Assembly: GCA_026686845.1 (NCBI GenBank)
Contig: JAIVEN010000013.1
Location: 16,946,001-17,010,000, forward strand
Origin: Adenanthera pavonina
Taxonomy: Eukaryota; Streptophyta; Magnoliopsida; Fabales; Fabaceae
DNA length: 64,000 nucleotides
Direction of reading: 5' to 3'
The number at the start of each line of letters is the position of its first letter. The first letter of the stretch is position 1. The position numbers and the translations under genes were made by a program. The notes below the pieces were generated by a model, which saw only the letters and a program-made list of their open reading frames with translations, searched no databases and was not told the DNA's origin. This document shows positions 32,124-44,097 of this stretch, one piece after another.

Positions 32124-33720
32124 TGTAATATTCTGAATTTTACTAGATAATAAATAGTGTAAAATGATAAAAATGATGATATTTAAAAATATGACTAAAA
32201 TCTTAGAAAATAGAGAGATACAGAAATGAGCAAAAAAGGGTAAAAAGGACAATTTTCTAAATTAGAACTGAAAAGGAGAACATTATAGTTTTTTCCTATG
32301 AAAGAAAAATTCTTTGCACAATGGTTCTTGAGAAGTATGGATTAATATGAATTTCCTCTAGAAATAAAATTTGTTTCATTTTAGTCCTGGAAAGAAAGTG
32401 AAATAAATTTTTAGAAAAAAATTATAGATAATGACCCAAAAATTTTAAAAAATATAAGTTTACCTTGCATCAAGGACAATTTTATAAATATGAAAAATTA
32501 TAGTGAAAATGAAGCTCTCAATGAGCCTAGCTAAATGGAATATAGTATGAAATTTATTTAGATCAAAATAATATTTATTGGGAAATTATGATTTAATATT
32601 AATATTTTACCAAATAAAAATCAGTTGTACTGTAGAAAGAGGCAATATTAATTCAAGAAAAATGAATGGGCCTTGCTAAAATATATTTTGGGTCAAGATA
32701 ATGATTTTGCATTAAAAGTAATATTTGGATAATCCTATACCAATTTAATGACAATTTTGATAAAAATATTTAATCAGTACAGGTAAGTTTAATCAGTGAA
32801 GGGTATTTTGATCCATTAAAATTTATAAAAAAATTTTTAGCAAAAAAAAGGACAAGTGGCATGGAAGAAGCGTCTTGGAGACAAAAAGAATTAATTAAAA
32901 AGCTTTTTGCAAAAGAAAGGTAAAAAGTCAAAGGAAAAAGCTACTTTAAGATTAAATATCCCTTAATCACCTCAATTAACTTCACACTTCATCTTCTTCA
33001 GACCACAGTCATGTCTGATTAAAGGGAGAAGAGAGCCAAAAATTGTGGAAAAACTAGGAGAAAAAAGGAGGAGAAAAGCCAAAGTTTTGGTCTCAAATTT
33101 TTGAGGTAATTTCTAGCAACTACTCTCTTGTGATCTCTAGTGTTTTTGAAGAGTTTTGAGGACTATTTTCCTTTATTTTGCTTCTAAAAATTTCAACCTA
33201 GAGAGAAAGTAGAGAGACAAAATGGAGTTATGAAGAAATCAAACCATGAAAAGTGATGTAAAGGCCACAAGATACAAGAATGTCATTGGTTTGAAAGGTT
33301 GTTGAGTTATTATTTTTCTGCCCATTTAGGGTTTAAGATTTGAAGGAAATGTCATAATTTTGACCTCAAAAATGGATTCCTTAGGTTAAAAATAGGTTAG
33401 AATAACTGTGTTATACAAATATTTCCTTAAGGATCAAAAGTGAAATTTTAAGCCAAGTTTGTCACTTTGTGAAGTGAATCATATAATTCTTGAATTGAGA
33501 CTTGTTTTGATGGTGCTATAGGGTTCCAAGAGGCAATTGAAGATCAAGGAAAGAGTGTGCAAGGTTTGGAAAGCTCTAAGGTATTTATATTACCATTCAT
33601 GCTTATTATGTACAAGTTTAATTTCATTGATTCTTTGACTATGCCATGCCATGTATTGAATGTTTTGCATTGAAATTATGTTGTTGGCTGCTGTTATGAA
33701 GAGTTTAAGACTCTTGGATG
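32124..33720 (+). repeat. Gypsy LTR G, truncated by the copia element
   Basis: Starts TGTAATATTCTGAATTTT, close to LTR H's TGTAATATCCTAATTTT. It shares with H an ordered set of segments: TGGGTCAAGATAATGATTTT-type text, a purine-rich stretch near 33025-33075 and GGATTCCTTAGGTT text near 33370. It stops at 33720, exactly where the full-length copia begins. The missing part does not resume at 45846. Confidence 0.6.
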
Positions 33721-35559
33721 TGTTAACAAGGCTGACTTCCCAAGAGGGGGGTGAATTGGGAAGATTGAAATTTCTCTGCACAAAGTGAAATGGGTGAAGA
33801 TAGCACAGTATAAGGGAAGCAACGTGCAAAACAGAGCAAGCTGAAAAGTAAAGATGAGGAGAAGAAGACTCAGTAATTTATCCTGGTTCGGTCTATCCAC
33901 TTGACCTACGTCCAGTCCCCAAGACAACTCTTGAGATTTTTCCACTATACAGCAAGAATTCAACGAGCTTCTTGCTAATGCCACAGTATAACGAGTATGC
34001 TCTGTTTCTAGAGCTTTCTCAATCTCTCTAAGCACTTCTACAATGTGCTTTCCAATCTCCTTGTGATTTCCCCTCACAAGTAAATCTATCTTCCAAATGA
34101 AGAGTAGATTATTTACAAAGATATAACTCTCTTGAATAGAGTAGATATGAAGGTTAAAGTACAGATATTAAAGTTGAGAGGATAAAAGCTTTTGAGTAGA
34201 AGATTTGGCAGAAATTCGGTATATACAAGTTTTATATCTTTTCCATAACTTCAAATGATGTTATATTTATAGATTTAGGTCTCAAATGTCCGTTAGAGAC
34301 AAAATCTATCCGTTGGGTAAGTTATCCAATGGTTACTCTGAAAAACTATCCGTTAACCAACCGCATTTAATGCTTTTGACATACTGAAATTCGAATTTTG
34401 GTTAGTCAACAGATGAATTTCGAAGGAACCGAAGGTTAAAGCTTCCAATGTTACAGCACAAAGTTCGTCTGTTCATGAAGTGAAATTCGAATTTTGAAAC
34501 TTACAAAATATTTTCACAATGCGACATACGAATTTTCAAGAAGAAAGTTTTTCTGTTAAGTGTGAACAGTGTTTTCAATTTTCTACAGTGCCTTCAAAAT
34601 TCGTCTGTTCCTAGTACGTTCAAAAGGCACAGTAGTTCACTTTCTTCGAAATTTGAATTTTGAAAGAGTAAAGTTCGTCTGTCAGAGTGACTCTTTTCAG
34701 ACTAACTTCAATATTCGAATGTTACAGGTTTTTATCATTCGTATGTCAATGTTTCATTTCAATAGTCTCAAAAACATAGCTTCTGAAAATTTGAATTTTA
34801 ATGTTCAAAGTTCGTCTGTCAGAGAGCAATTTTGAAACTTAATATAATCTTGTTTTCAAATGAACTTTAACATTGTTTCCGACGAATTTCTTTAGTTTTC
34901 ACAAATTGCATTTTGTCTGAAATTCGAATTTTGAAGACTTAAAGTTCGTCTGTTACAAAGAAGCTTCTTTCAGACTTATATGAAAATTCGAATGTTGGAA
35001 AGCCAAAGTTCGTCTGTCAGAGAGCGTTTTTCAAACTCAATTTCTTCTTGATTTCAGATAAACTTCAACATTATTTTAGACTAATTTATTTAGTTTTCAC
35101 AAATTGCATTTTATCTGAAATTCGAATTTTGAAGATGTGAAGTTCGTCTGTCACAAAAAGGCTTCTTTCAGACTTGGATGAAAATTCAAATTTTGGAAAA
35201 CCAAAATTCATATGATAGAGAGACATCTTTTCAGACTTATTCAGTTTTAGCTCAAAATTTGAATTTCCAAAGGCAAAGTTCGAATTTCCAATATGACAGT
35301 TCAGTTTAAACTTTCAAACTTCGTCTGTTTGTGGGTATTTTTCAAATAGGTTAAGATTTAACATAAAATCAAGGTTTAAAAACATCTTTTCCTCAAATCA
35401 AAATCTTTTACCCTCATTTAAACATAACAAAAGATCCTACGAAAGATCTAGCAGCTATTACTCAGAAATTCTTCACTTGAAACACTTTGATCTCCTTTGA
35501 TATCTTCAATCCAAGCTCTTGGATGTTGGTTTGGAATCATCAAAACTCTTGATTCAACA
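33721..35559 (-). mobile_element. 3' LTR of the copia element (1839 bp)
   Basis: Plus-strand ends TGTTAACAAGG and TTGATTCAACA. On the element's strand it opens TGTTGAATCAAGAG and closes CCTTGTTAACA. U3 (34380-35340) carries dense AATTCGAATT and CAGACGAA words. A TATA box, TATAAATA on the minus strand, lies at 34264-34271. R/U5 follows, with the hairpin at 33736-33763. This copy keeps about 27 bases (around 33890) that the 5' LTR lacks. Confidence 0.95.
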
Positions 35560-35573
35560 TTCTTCCCCTTTTT
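35560..35573 (-). other. Polypurine tract of the copia element
   Basis: On the minus strand AAAAAGGGGAAGAA lies directly upstream of the 3' LTR start TGTTGAATC. It is the expected primer for plus-strand DNA synthesis and fixes the LTR boundary. Confidence 0.9.
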
Positions 35574-35876
35574 GATGATGACAAAATAACTCACAAACTG
35601 GATTAGTACTTGGGTTTGCTTTAACAAGCTCCCCCTCAACATATGCATTATTTTTCAAAAGACATCATACACAGTAGATTAAGTGAAGATATTCAAAGGG
35701 TAATAAGCTCTTAACATTGCAACCAAGAAATCCATTCATTTAATCAAGAGTTGCTATACAAAAACCAAATTAAACAAAGTTCTAATGTTCAATACAAAAT
35801 GCAAACATTCAAAACAGAAATAGAAACACAAAACACTACAAGAGGACTCAAGCCTAATCTCTAAGCAAATCTTCAA

Positions 35877-38066
35877 TCATTTCTTCTTGGGCTTCGTCTT
35901 CTTGCTGTACATTTTCCCTTTCCCAGATTGCTCAGCAGCAGCAGACTTTCCAGTTTGCCCAGTCTTCTCCCCCTTTTTGGCATCATCAGGAAGGCCAACA
36001 AAATCAGCCGAAGGAGGGATCTGAGAGACAGGGATGGCACGAAGTGGCACAGGAGCAAAAGGGATTTCTGGCTGGACTAGTGCAGGAGGCTCAGGGCTTG
36101 GTTCATCATCATCATCAGAGACCTCAAGCAACTCCTGCTTTGCTTGTCTGGAAAGAGCCAACTGAGCTCTTTGTTCCTCTAAAACTCCATAGGCAGCAAG
36201 AGAAGGAGAAGCTGGTTCAACAGGAGGAAACATTTCTTCAAGCCTTCTTCTTTGAGCTTGCAGTGGAGCATTGTGAGCAATGGCAATATAATCAACAATA
36301 GGTACAATGCTCCTCTCTTCATTGCTCACACCTTCTTGCATAAAAGAGGTTGAAATGGCTGCAACCAGTCTTTCAACTTGCTCAGATTCTTGAATTGATA
36401 GAATTGAACCCTGAGCATCTTCTTGCATAGGCTCATGAGGGCCTGTTTCTTGAAGTCCTTCTTCTTCCAAACCATAGTCCAAAGGTGGACCAGGACTTGG
36501 TGTCCTCATTGCACCAGCACCATCTATATCATCATCATGGTCAGAAGAGTCAATCTCGAAGGGGCTTGGAGGCTCAAGAGTTGGAGATTGGACAGGCACA
36601 GAGGACCCTGGCTGAGGTGGAGCTGAAGTGGCAGGGATTGCACTTCTGATCTCTTCATAAGCATCAGCCATCACCTTCATGTTCACAGCCAACTGATGGA
36701 TCTGATCTTGCAGATGAGCAAATTTGGCCTTTTGCTCATCTCTGATGCTGAGAATAAGTGTAGACAGGCTGTCATACAACTCAGTGATCTTGGTTGGCTT
36801 GGCCCGTGAGGAGGGAGTGGAAGGAATATAAGTGGGCTTGGATGGAGATGGAATTGGCTGAGTAGGCTGAGGTACAGATCTGCCAGGAGTCTCAGAGGTG
36901 CCTTCTTGCTGTAAGGAGGCATCAGAAACAAAGAACAAATCTTCATATCTCCCTACTCCCTTTCCAACCCATCTTCATTCATCTCTTTCAATGCCCATCC
37001 TCTGTAGTTCCTCTTCTTTGAAGATTTTAGTGGGCTTGCCCTTCCCTTTCTCATTATGCTGAATTCTGGCATACTGCAGAATTCTGGAGATGATAGCAGC
37101 ATAATGGAGTATGGAGTCCTTCCTCTGATCTCTAGCCTTGATCATGCGTTGGAGAATGAGGTGTCCCATATTAATCAGTTTCCCACGCATGATGGCAGCC
37201 ATGACATGTGCCTCTGCCCTTGTTATCAAGTTGAAGCTGCCTCCTTTGTTGAATATAATGCTGGACACTATGTAGTGCAGGATCCTCACTTGAACACTGA
37301 GGTCTGTGGGCTTCAACATGTTTATGGATGGCCAATTTTCCCTCCTGCTGAACAGTGTGCTCAGAATAGTACTCTCCTTGTAGTTTAGAGAGGGACCACC
37401 TTCTTCATTAGCCATATCTGCCTCATCCATGTACCCAGAGGCATTGATATCAATCTTGAGTCCATCTTGCCCAGGGATCTCCAGCACCTCATTGAATATC
37501 TCATTAGTAAGCCAAATGGTCCTAGACCTTAGATTGGCTGCCCATTTCTTCTTCTTGTTGTTGTATTTTAAAGAGGCGTACCATGACTTCACCACCTCAT
37601 CATCATATCTCTCTAATACTTCCAATAGATTCTTGTATCTCATCATCCATATACCAGTATCAAAATTATTGGAGACCAAGAAATCTTCCAAATTTACACA
37701 ATGTGGCTTGCTTACCTTCTTGTTGGCAAACTTGGTGGAGTATTCCCCTTAAATCTGTGGAGTACTCCAGAGTGGCAGTGTAGTAAGCTCGTACTCTCCA
37801 GATTGAGTACTGAAGGATGAAGTGGAAGCAACAATAGTAGCTTCTGAAGGAACTGGAACTGAAGGTTCTGCACTTTTCGGTAAGGAGGGTCCAGCTTTCT
37901 GAGAATCTGCTTTGGATGCAGTCTTTTGGCGTTTGGTAGGAGTTGCCTTACTGGATTTGGCTTTTCTCTTTGATTTCTCTCCTTCCTTCAAGGCATATTG
38001 TGATTTAACATTCCTCTTTGGTCGGGCTTCAGCTTTCCCAGCTTCAGGATTTTTAACTCTCGCCAT
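35877..38066 (-). pseudogene. Third ORF after pol (envelope-like / accessory), two stops
   Basis: A single frame of about 730 codons, read from the ATG at 38066-38064 and cut only by TAA at 37749-37751 and TGA at 36975-36977. The N-terminal 60 residues are very basic (R-P-K-R-N-V-K, K-S-K-R-K-A-K, T-K-R-Q-K) and look like nuclear localisation signals, with no signal peptide. The middle (37691-36975) resembles the 'putative plant transposon protein' domain: W-Y-A-S-L-K, T-N-E-I-F-N-E-V-L-E-I-P-G, P-T-D-L and A-H-V-M-A-A-I-M. The last 350 residues hold a coiled-coil-like stretch (I-L-S-I-R-D-E-Q-K-A-K-F-A-H-L-Q-D-Q), proline- and acid-rich text and a basic tail. Sireviruses such as SIRE1 carry 'envelope-like' ORFs here; I see no membrane segment, so that label is by position only. 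Confidence 0.75.
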
Positions 38067-38104
38067 TTTTCAGATGAATGTTGTAGAATGTGGCTTAGAG
38101 TGGG

Positions 38105-38110
38105 TTTATA
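38105..38110 (-). promoter_or_regulatory. Candidate internal TATA box upstream of the third ORF
   Basis: CCTATAAACCC on the minus strand places TATAAA 44 bases upstream of the third ORF's ATG (38066). An array of LTR-type U3 words lies just further upstream (38240-38830). A start about 30 bases downstream would leave only a short leader. Function is inferred. Confidence 0.4.
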
Positions 38111-38239
38111 GGATGCGAAAGGAAGTTTAATCGTTGGGAAATGACGGTTTTTGGTCAAAATTGAAGGGAATTGATGAGAGAACTAGAACAGACTCAGAGG
38201 AGTTAAGAATAGGGTTGTGTCTATTCTTTGGAAAACCGT

Positions 38240-38830
38240 CGGATTTAACATAAGAAACCGTCTGACAGACAAATTTTTGAGAGGTCAAAATTCGAACTTT
38301 TGGCAATTACAAGTTAAACCGTTCAACAAAGCTTACTGACAGATGAATTTTCTTCTGAAAGATCATCTGACAGTGGCTTGGATCAAGCAAGACAAGCACA
38401 ACAGACGAATTTTGTTCCAATAAAGTTCGAATGATGAAGAGAAAACAACAAGAAATAAACAAAACATCAACCAATAGATGAATTAAGCATGCAGAACTTC
38501 ATCTTTCAAGCATTCAACATGAAGAACATGATTCAACAGACGAATTTTGAACTGAAAATTTGAATTTTTCAACTTTTGTAAAGGTTGTCCAACATTCGTA
38601 TGTTAAGAAGTGATAATTCAAATAACAGTGATGGACAAACATAACTTTGAAATTTTTGTTTTTGAAAATTTGAACTTCCAAGATCCAACAGACGAATTTC
38701 GAGGCATCACCGAGAACTGTTCCACGGCATAACAGGCCGAAGTTCGTCTGTTGGTCAACTAAAATTCGAATGTTGACCACGTTGACTAGTTCAAAAACAC
38801 AGTTTATGAAGCATAATATGTCTAACACAC
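38240..38830 (-). repeat. U3-like palindromic word array in the pol-ORF3 spacer
   Basis: At least eight CAGACGAATTT-like or AATTCGAA-like words occur, for example at 38268, 38288, 38337, 38402, 38425, 38537, 38688 and 38743. These are the words that fill U3 of the element's own LTRs. Such words are absent from the coding parts of the element. The spacer from pol end (39062) to 38067 holds no ORF of its own. Confidence 0.75.
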
Positions 38831-39062
38831 ATTAAAATATGAATTTCATCTTTAAAAACTTACCGAGTGGATCCAGAACTTAGAATTTTCGTCATTTACT
38901 TCACTTTCTGGTTGTTCCATTCTGGTGTGCTCCAATCTTCAAGTTTATTGCTATTGAATCTTGTGAGGAGCACCTACAACTTAAATTAAACATTCTCTGA
39001 TGCTAAAGTTAGAATTAATCTTAAAGATGAAACCTTTCAAAATAAGATTGCACGAGAATAAC

Positions 39063-42000
39063 TTACAGTTCATTGGGATTTACCATACCCAATTCTCTCC
39101 TTATTTTGCAATGCCTGTCTTCTGATAGAGTCTTTGTGAGTATATCAGCAACTTGATCCTCTGTCGGAATGTACTCCAGCTTAACTTCTCCTTTCAGAAT
39201 GTGATCCCTTATGAAGTAGTGCCTAACTTCAATATGTTTTGTCCTTGAATGCATGACAGGATTCTAGGTGATATTTATGACACTTTGATTGTCACACATG
39301 ATTGGTATCTCTTTCATTTTAACCTCAAGATCTTCAAGTTGCTACTTCATCCAGATGACTTGGGCACAACAGCTTCCAGCTGCAACATACTCAACTTCTG
39401 CAGTGGATAGGGCCACACTGTTTTGCTTTTTGCTGAACCATGAAACCAGGGATCCTCCAAGAAACTGCGTTTCACTTGTGCTTTTACTGTCAGTTTTGGA
39501 TCCTGCAAAATCAGCATCAGTGTATCCTTTGAGATCTTCTCCATTGCTTTTTGGATACCAAAGACCCATCTGTGATGTTCCAATAAGATATCTAAAAATT
39601 CTTTTCACAGCTGTTGCATGGGTTTCTTTGGGGCATGATTGGAACCTTGCACACATACAAACACTGAACATAATGTCAGGTCTGCTGGCAGTTAAGCACA
39701 GCAGGGATCCAATCATTCTTCTGTACTGAGTAATGTCAAACATCTTTCCATTCTTATCCATGTCTAGTTTGGTTGCAGTAGCCATAGGTGTTCCCATTGG
39801 CTTGGCATTCTCCATTCCAAACTTCTTTAGCAGCTCCTTTAGATACTTGGATTGACTGAGAAAGATACCATCATCAAGCTGTCTAATTTGCAGTCCAAGG
39901 AAGAAGTTGAGTTCACCCATCATGGACATCTCGAATTCTCCCTACATTAACTCAGAGAATTTCTTGCAAAGAGTTTCATTAGTAGCACTGAAAATAATAT
40001 CATCAACATAGATTTGAACAATTAGTAAATCTTTATTTTCTTTCTTAGTGAATAAAGTTGTGTCAACTTTGCCTCTATTGAACCCCTTTTCAGTTAGAAA
40101 ATTGCTCAGTCTCTCATACCATGCTCTAGGGGCTTGTTTTAAATCATAAAGAGCTTTCTTTAGTTTGTAAACATGGTTTGATTTTGTAGAATCCTCAAAA
40201 CCTGGAGGTTGATCTACATAAACCTCTTCCATGATATATCCATTTAGAAAGGCACTCTTTACATCCATTTGATACAGTAAAATATTTTTCATGCATGCAT
40301 ATGCTAGCAGTATTCTCATAGCTTCTAATCTAGCTACTGGTGCAAAGGTTTCTTCAAAATCAATACCTTCTTCCTGATTATACCCTTTAGCAACCAATCT
40401 AGCTTTATTTCTGATTATTGTTCCAGATTCATCAAGTTTATTTCTGAAAACCCATTTGGTACCAATGACAAGATGATTTTTGGGTCTAGGCACTAAATTC
40501 CAAACTTGATTTCTTTCAAATTGATTTAATTCATCTTGCATAGCCAAAATCCAATATTCATCAGTTAAGGCTTCTTAAGCACATTTGGGTTCAGTTTGAG
40601 AAATGAAAGCACAGTTGAGCAATTGATCCCTTAACTGTTTTCTGGTCTTGACTCTCTCTTGAACATTCCCTATTACTTGATTAATAGGATGATTCCTTTG
40701 ATATCTCCAAGCTCTAGGGAGTTCTTGTGATGTTTCTTCATTAATTTCTTCATCAAACTCTTGTTCCTGGATATCTTCCTCTGTGTTAACAGATTCAGAT
40801 ATCTTTGGAGGTTCAGTTTTACTTTTATTAGAAATGCCTAGTTTTTCAAAGTTGAAAGCAAGATCATCCTCATTGGTAACATGTTTTGAAACAATTTCAT
40901 TTTCAATAAAAACCACATGCACAGATTCTTCTACCACATTTGATCTTTTATTATAAACTCTATATGCCTTACTCCTACTAGAATAGCCCAGAAATATACC
41001 TTCATCAGATTTAGCATCAAACTTACCCAGATTTTCTTTCCTATTGTTGTGAATGAAGCATTTGCATCCAAACATATGGAGATGGGACAGGTTTGGTTTT
41101 CTTCCCTTGTACAGCTCGTATGGAGTCTTCCCAAGGATTGGTCTGATGTAGGCTCTGTTTATGATGTAGCTTGCTGTATTCACTGCATCATCCCAAAACA
41201 CTTGAAAGAGTTCCTTCTCATTCAGGATAGCTCTGGCCATCTCTCCAATAGTTCTGTTCTTCCTTTCAACTACCCCATTCTGTTGAGGGGTCCTTGGAGC
41301 TGAGAAGTTGTGGTCAATCCCATGCTCATTGCACTACTCCAGCAAGTATGCAATTTCAAACTCTCCTCCATGGTCTGACCTGATAGACACAATAGAAATA
41401 CCTTTCACATTTTGCACTTTCTTAGCTAAGGTTACAAATGCATCAAAGGTATCACTTTTAGAGGATAGAAATAATGTCCAAGTGAATCTAGAATAATCAT
41501 CTACAATTACAAGAACATACAGATTACCGCCAATACTTTTCACCCTAGATGGTCCAATTAAGTCCATATGCAGCAATTCAAGTGGTCTAGTTATGGTAAC
41601 TACATTTTTAGATTTAAGAGATGATTTAGTTTGTTTTCCTCTTAAGCATGCATCACATTCTTTATCCTTTTCAAAAGATATTTTTGGCAGACCAGTTACT
41701 AGCTCATTTTTAACTAGCTTAGACAGTTGATTCATGTTCACATAAGCTAATCTTCTATGCCATAACCAGCTATCATTATCTTGACTAATTAAACATACAG
41801 AATCCAAGGAAGGAAGTTCATTAAGATCAATAGTATAACAGTTACCATCCCTTTGAGCCTTGAGGATTACTTTGTGATCACTTTTTCTGATGACCAGGCA
41901 AAACTTTGAGTCAAACAGCACCCAATTTCCTTTATCACAAGTCTGACTCACACTCAGCAAATTATGGTTGAGGCCAATCACAAACAGCACCTCTTAAATG

Positions 42001-42191
42001 GATGTTTCCGGATTTTTGCCCACAATGCCAATACCAACAACTTCGCCATATTGATCACCTCCAAAGGTCACCTTTCCTCCTTTCTTGTCTCTAAGGGTGA
42101 TGAACTTCTCCTTATCACCAGTCATGTGACTTGAGCAGGCACTATCCATATACCATTTGTTGCCCTTCTTAGCTTTGAGACAGACCTGCAA
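39063..42191 (-). pseudogene. pol: Copia pol: protease, integrase, RT, RNase H; six stops
   Basis: One frame runs from about 42191 to 39063. The protease motif DSACSSHMTG lies near 42150-42115. The integrase zinc region follows with HRRLAYVN (usual HRRLGHVN, so one zinc histidine is replaced) and C-D-A-C. The integrase core has H-M-D-L-I-G-P, R-S-D-H-G-G-E-F and N-G-V-V-E-R-K. RT (40547-39850) has F-A-P-V-A-R-L-E and the catalytic YVDD. RNase H has Y-T-D-A-D-F-A-G, S-T-A-E-V-E-Y and S-R-T-K-H-I-E-V-R-H. It ends N-P-N-E-L-stop. In-frame stops lie at 41994, 41334, 40575, 39942 and 39342 (lowest base of each) and near 39261. It is in a different frame from gag, so a shift is needed near 42200. 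Confidence 0.95.
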
Positions 42192-42199
42192 AACAATGT

Positions 42200-43999
42200 T
42201 TATGTTTTCCTTTTAGGTACCCAAATTTGCTTGGGTCCTTTTTGATCAGTAGATTTTTTCCTAGATGCAGATGCAACTTTAGGAACCCATTCAACTTTCC
42301 TGCCAAGTCCATTTTTCTTCAAAGCACAAGAACTGGAAATATGTCCCTTTTTGTTACAGAAATGACAGGTAGTGAAGGGACTGCTAGATTGAGAAGTAGG
42401 AAGAAAACAATGCAGATAATACTTTTGTCTTGCATGCCTTGGTTGATTATATGTTTCAATGCGAGATGACATGTGATCTTTCTTTTTGTTGCTCTCAGCA
42501 TGCACAAAATATCTCATGTATGCATTCTGGTTTTTCTTCCTAATCTTTTCCTTGACAGCACATGGATCATAGCCAAGACCAGCTTTTCCTTGTGATATTC
42601 TTTGGCTCCCCATCAAGGCAAACAACATATCTTTACCTCTAGTGAGCCTAGACATACTTTTTAGTAGATAATCATTAGTTTGCTTAAGTTCAATGCATGA
42701 AGTACAGCAAACAGATTTAGCAGTAGGTAGAGAGGTGATTTCAGAAATGTTGCTTTGAGATTCCAGTTTATTAATCTTTCTCTTTGCTAGTTTTAGTTCT
42801 TTAACAACTTTAATAAACTCGTCATGAAGCTCATGAAATGCATCAAGTAACTCAGAATAGGAAGGTTCAGATTCATATACCTCTTCTTCCTGATCACTGC
42901 TGCATGAGGGTTCGGCTTCTTCAGAAACAAGTGCCATCAGGCAGATGTTGGCAATCTCATCCTCATCCTCATCCTCCTCATCTGAGCTGTTGCCCCATAT
43001 TGATGAGATGTAGGCTTTCTTCTTCTTCCCTTTGTCAGCAGCTTTCTTATCCTATTCTTGCTTTTTGAGGAATTGAGGACAATCTCATTTGATGTGTCCC
43101 TGCTTCTTGCATTCATAGCAAGTCACAAGCTCTTTTGCCTCTCTCTTGCTTTCACCAGCTACTCCCTTCTTGAAGAATTTCTTGTTCTTCTTTTTATTGT
43201 AGAATCTTCCGAATTTTTTGACCATCATAGCCAGAGTTTCTTCATCCAGCTCATCTCCTTTGTCAGATTCTTCTTCCTTTTCATCAGCAGCTTTGAGGGC
43301 AAGGCCTTTCTTCTTTCTGTCTAGCCCAGCTTCCTTGAGAGCTTTGATTTTTCCTTCATACTCCTCAAGGCTGCCGAAGAGAGCTGTGACAGAAGCCATT
43401 GATTCTCCTCTGGCTTCCTCTATTGTTGTCACCTTGGGCTGCCATTCCAGAGGGAGAGCTCTGAGTATCTTTCTTACTTTTTCAGACTGAGTGTATTCCT
43501 TTCCCAAGCTCTTCAATTAATTCACAATAAGAGTGAATCTCTTTTGCAGCTCCTTTACAGTTTCTCCTTCAGTCATTCTGAAGCTTTCATACTCTCCAAT
43601 GCATGTGTTCAGTCTGTTCTCCCTGACCCCAGTTGTTCCTTCATGTGCAATCTGCAGAGTGTCCCACATCCCTTTTGCAGTGGAGCATTGTGAGACTCTA
43701 TAGAATTCGTCCTGATTCAGGGCACTGACTAAGCAATGCTTTGCTTTGAAATTTAGCAGTACTCTCCTTCTGTCTTCCTCATTCCACTCTGCTTCTAGCT
43801 TTTCTTTGTGTCTTCCATCTTCAATTAGAGTCATTGGGACAAAATCTCCTTTCTCAATGACTGACCAGATATCAAGATCAATTGATTGGAGGTAGATCTG
43901 CATCCTCATCTTCCAGTACCCATAATGTTCTCCACTGAAGCCTGGTGGTCTATTAGTGTTGTTCCCTTCAGGAAATATGCTTTCTCCAAAGCCAGCCAT
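42200..43999 (-). pseudogene. gag: Copia gag with two zinc knuckles, three stops
   Basis: Structural capsid protein. The first sensible ATG is at 43999-43997, 56 bases after the LTR; an upstream GTG overlapping the PBS is not a likely start. The N-terminal half is a UBN2-type gag domain (Y-W-K-M-R-M near the start, L-K-S-L-G-K-E-Y, R-A-L-P-L-E-W). Knuckle 1, C-Y-E-C...G-H, is broken by TGA at 43085-43087 just before its last Cys. Knuckle 2, CHFCNKKGHISSSC near 42355, is intact. A coiled-coil-like stretch (E-L-L-D-A-F-H-E-L-H-D-E-F) lies between them, as in Sirevirus gag. Other stops are TAA at 43517-43519 and TAG at 43052-43054. Confidence 0.92.
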
Positions 44000-44036
44000 C
44001 TTAATTCCCGGACTGTGAGATCCATTGAATGGGAAT

Positions 44037-44052
44037 CCTGGCTCTGATACCA
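44037..44052 (-). other. Primer-binding site (initiator Met-tRNA)
   Basis: TGGTATCAGAGCCAGG on the minus strand lies two bases after the 5' LTR end at 44055. This sequence is complementary to the 3' end of plant initiator tRNA-Met, the usual copia primer. Confidence 0.95.
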
Positions 44053-44069
44053 CTTGTTAACAAGGCTGA

Positions 44070-44097
44070 CTTCCCAAGAGGGGGGTGAATTGGGAAG
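44070..44097 (-). other. Conserved hairpin at the U5 end, next to the PBS
   Basis: The 8-bp stem CTTCCCAA / TTGGGAAG has a 12-base loop, TTCACCCCCCTC. It sits 15 bases before the LTR end. It recurs at 2478-2505, 17415-17442, 19324-19351, 33736-33763 and 48877-48905. In B1 the stem changes on both arms (ACCCAA / TTGGGT) while the loop is unchanged. This points to a conserved RNA or DNA structure. Confidence 0.65.

Noticed and set aside
34380..35340. Regularly recurring short words that could suggest a CRISPR-like array
   Set aside because: The words are degenerate, irregularly spaced, occur in both orientations and lie in the U3 of plant LTRs; there is no fixed repeat-spacer pattern.
36044..37783. 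Plus-strand frames opposite the third ORF
   Set aside because: They mirror the minus-strand ORF, which alone has a domain order and a consistent frame.
42838..43324. Plus-strand frames opposite gag
   Set aside because: They are antisense shadows of the gag coding sequence, rich in S, F and L as expected from its codons.
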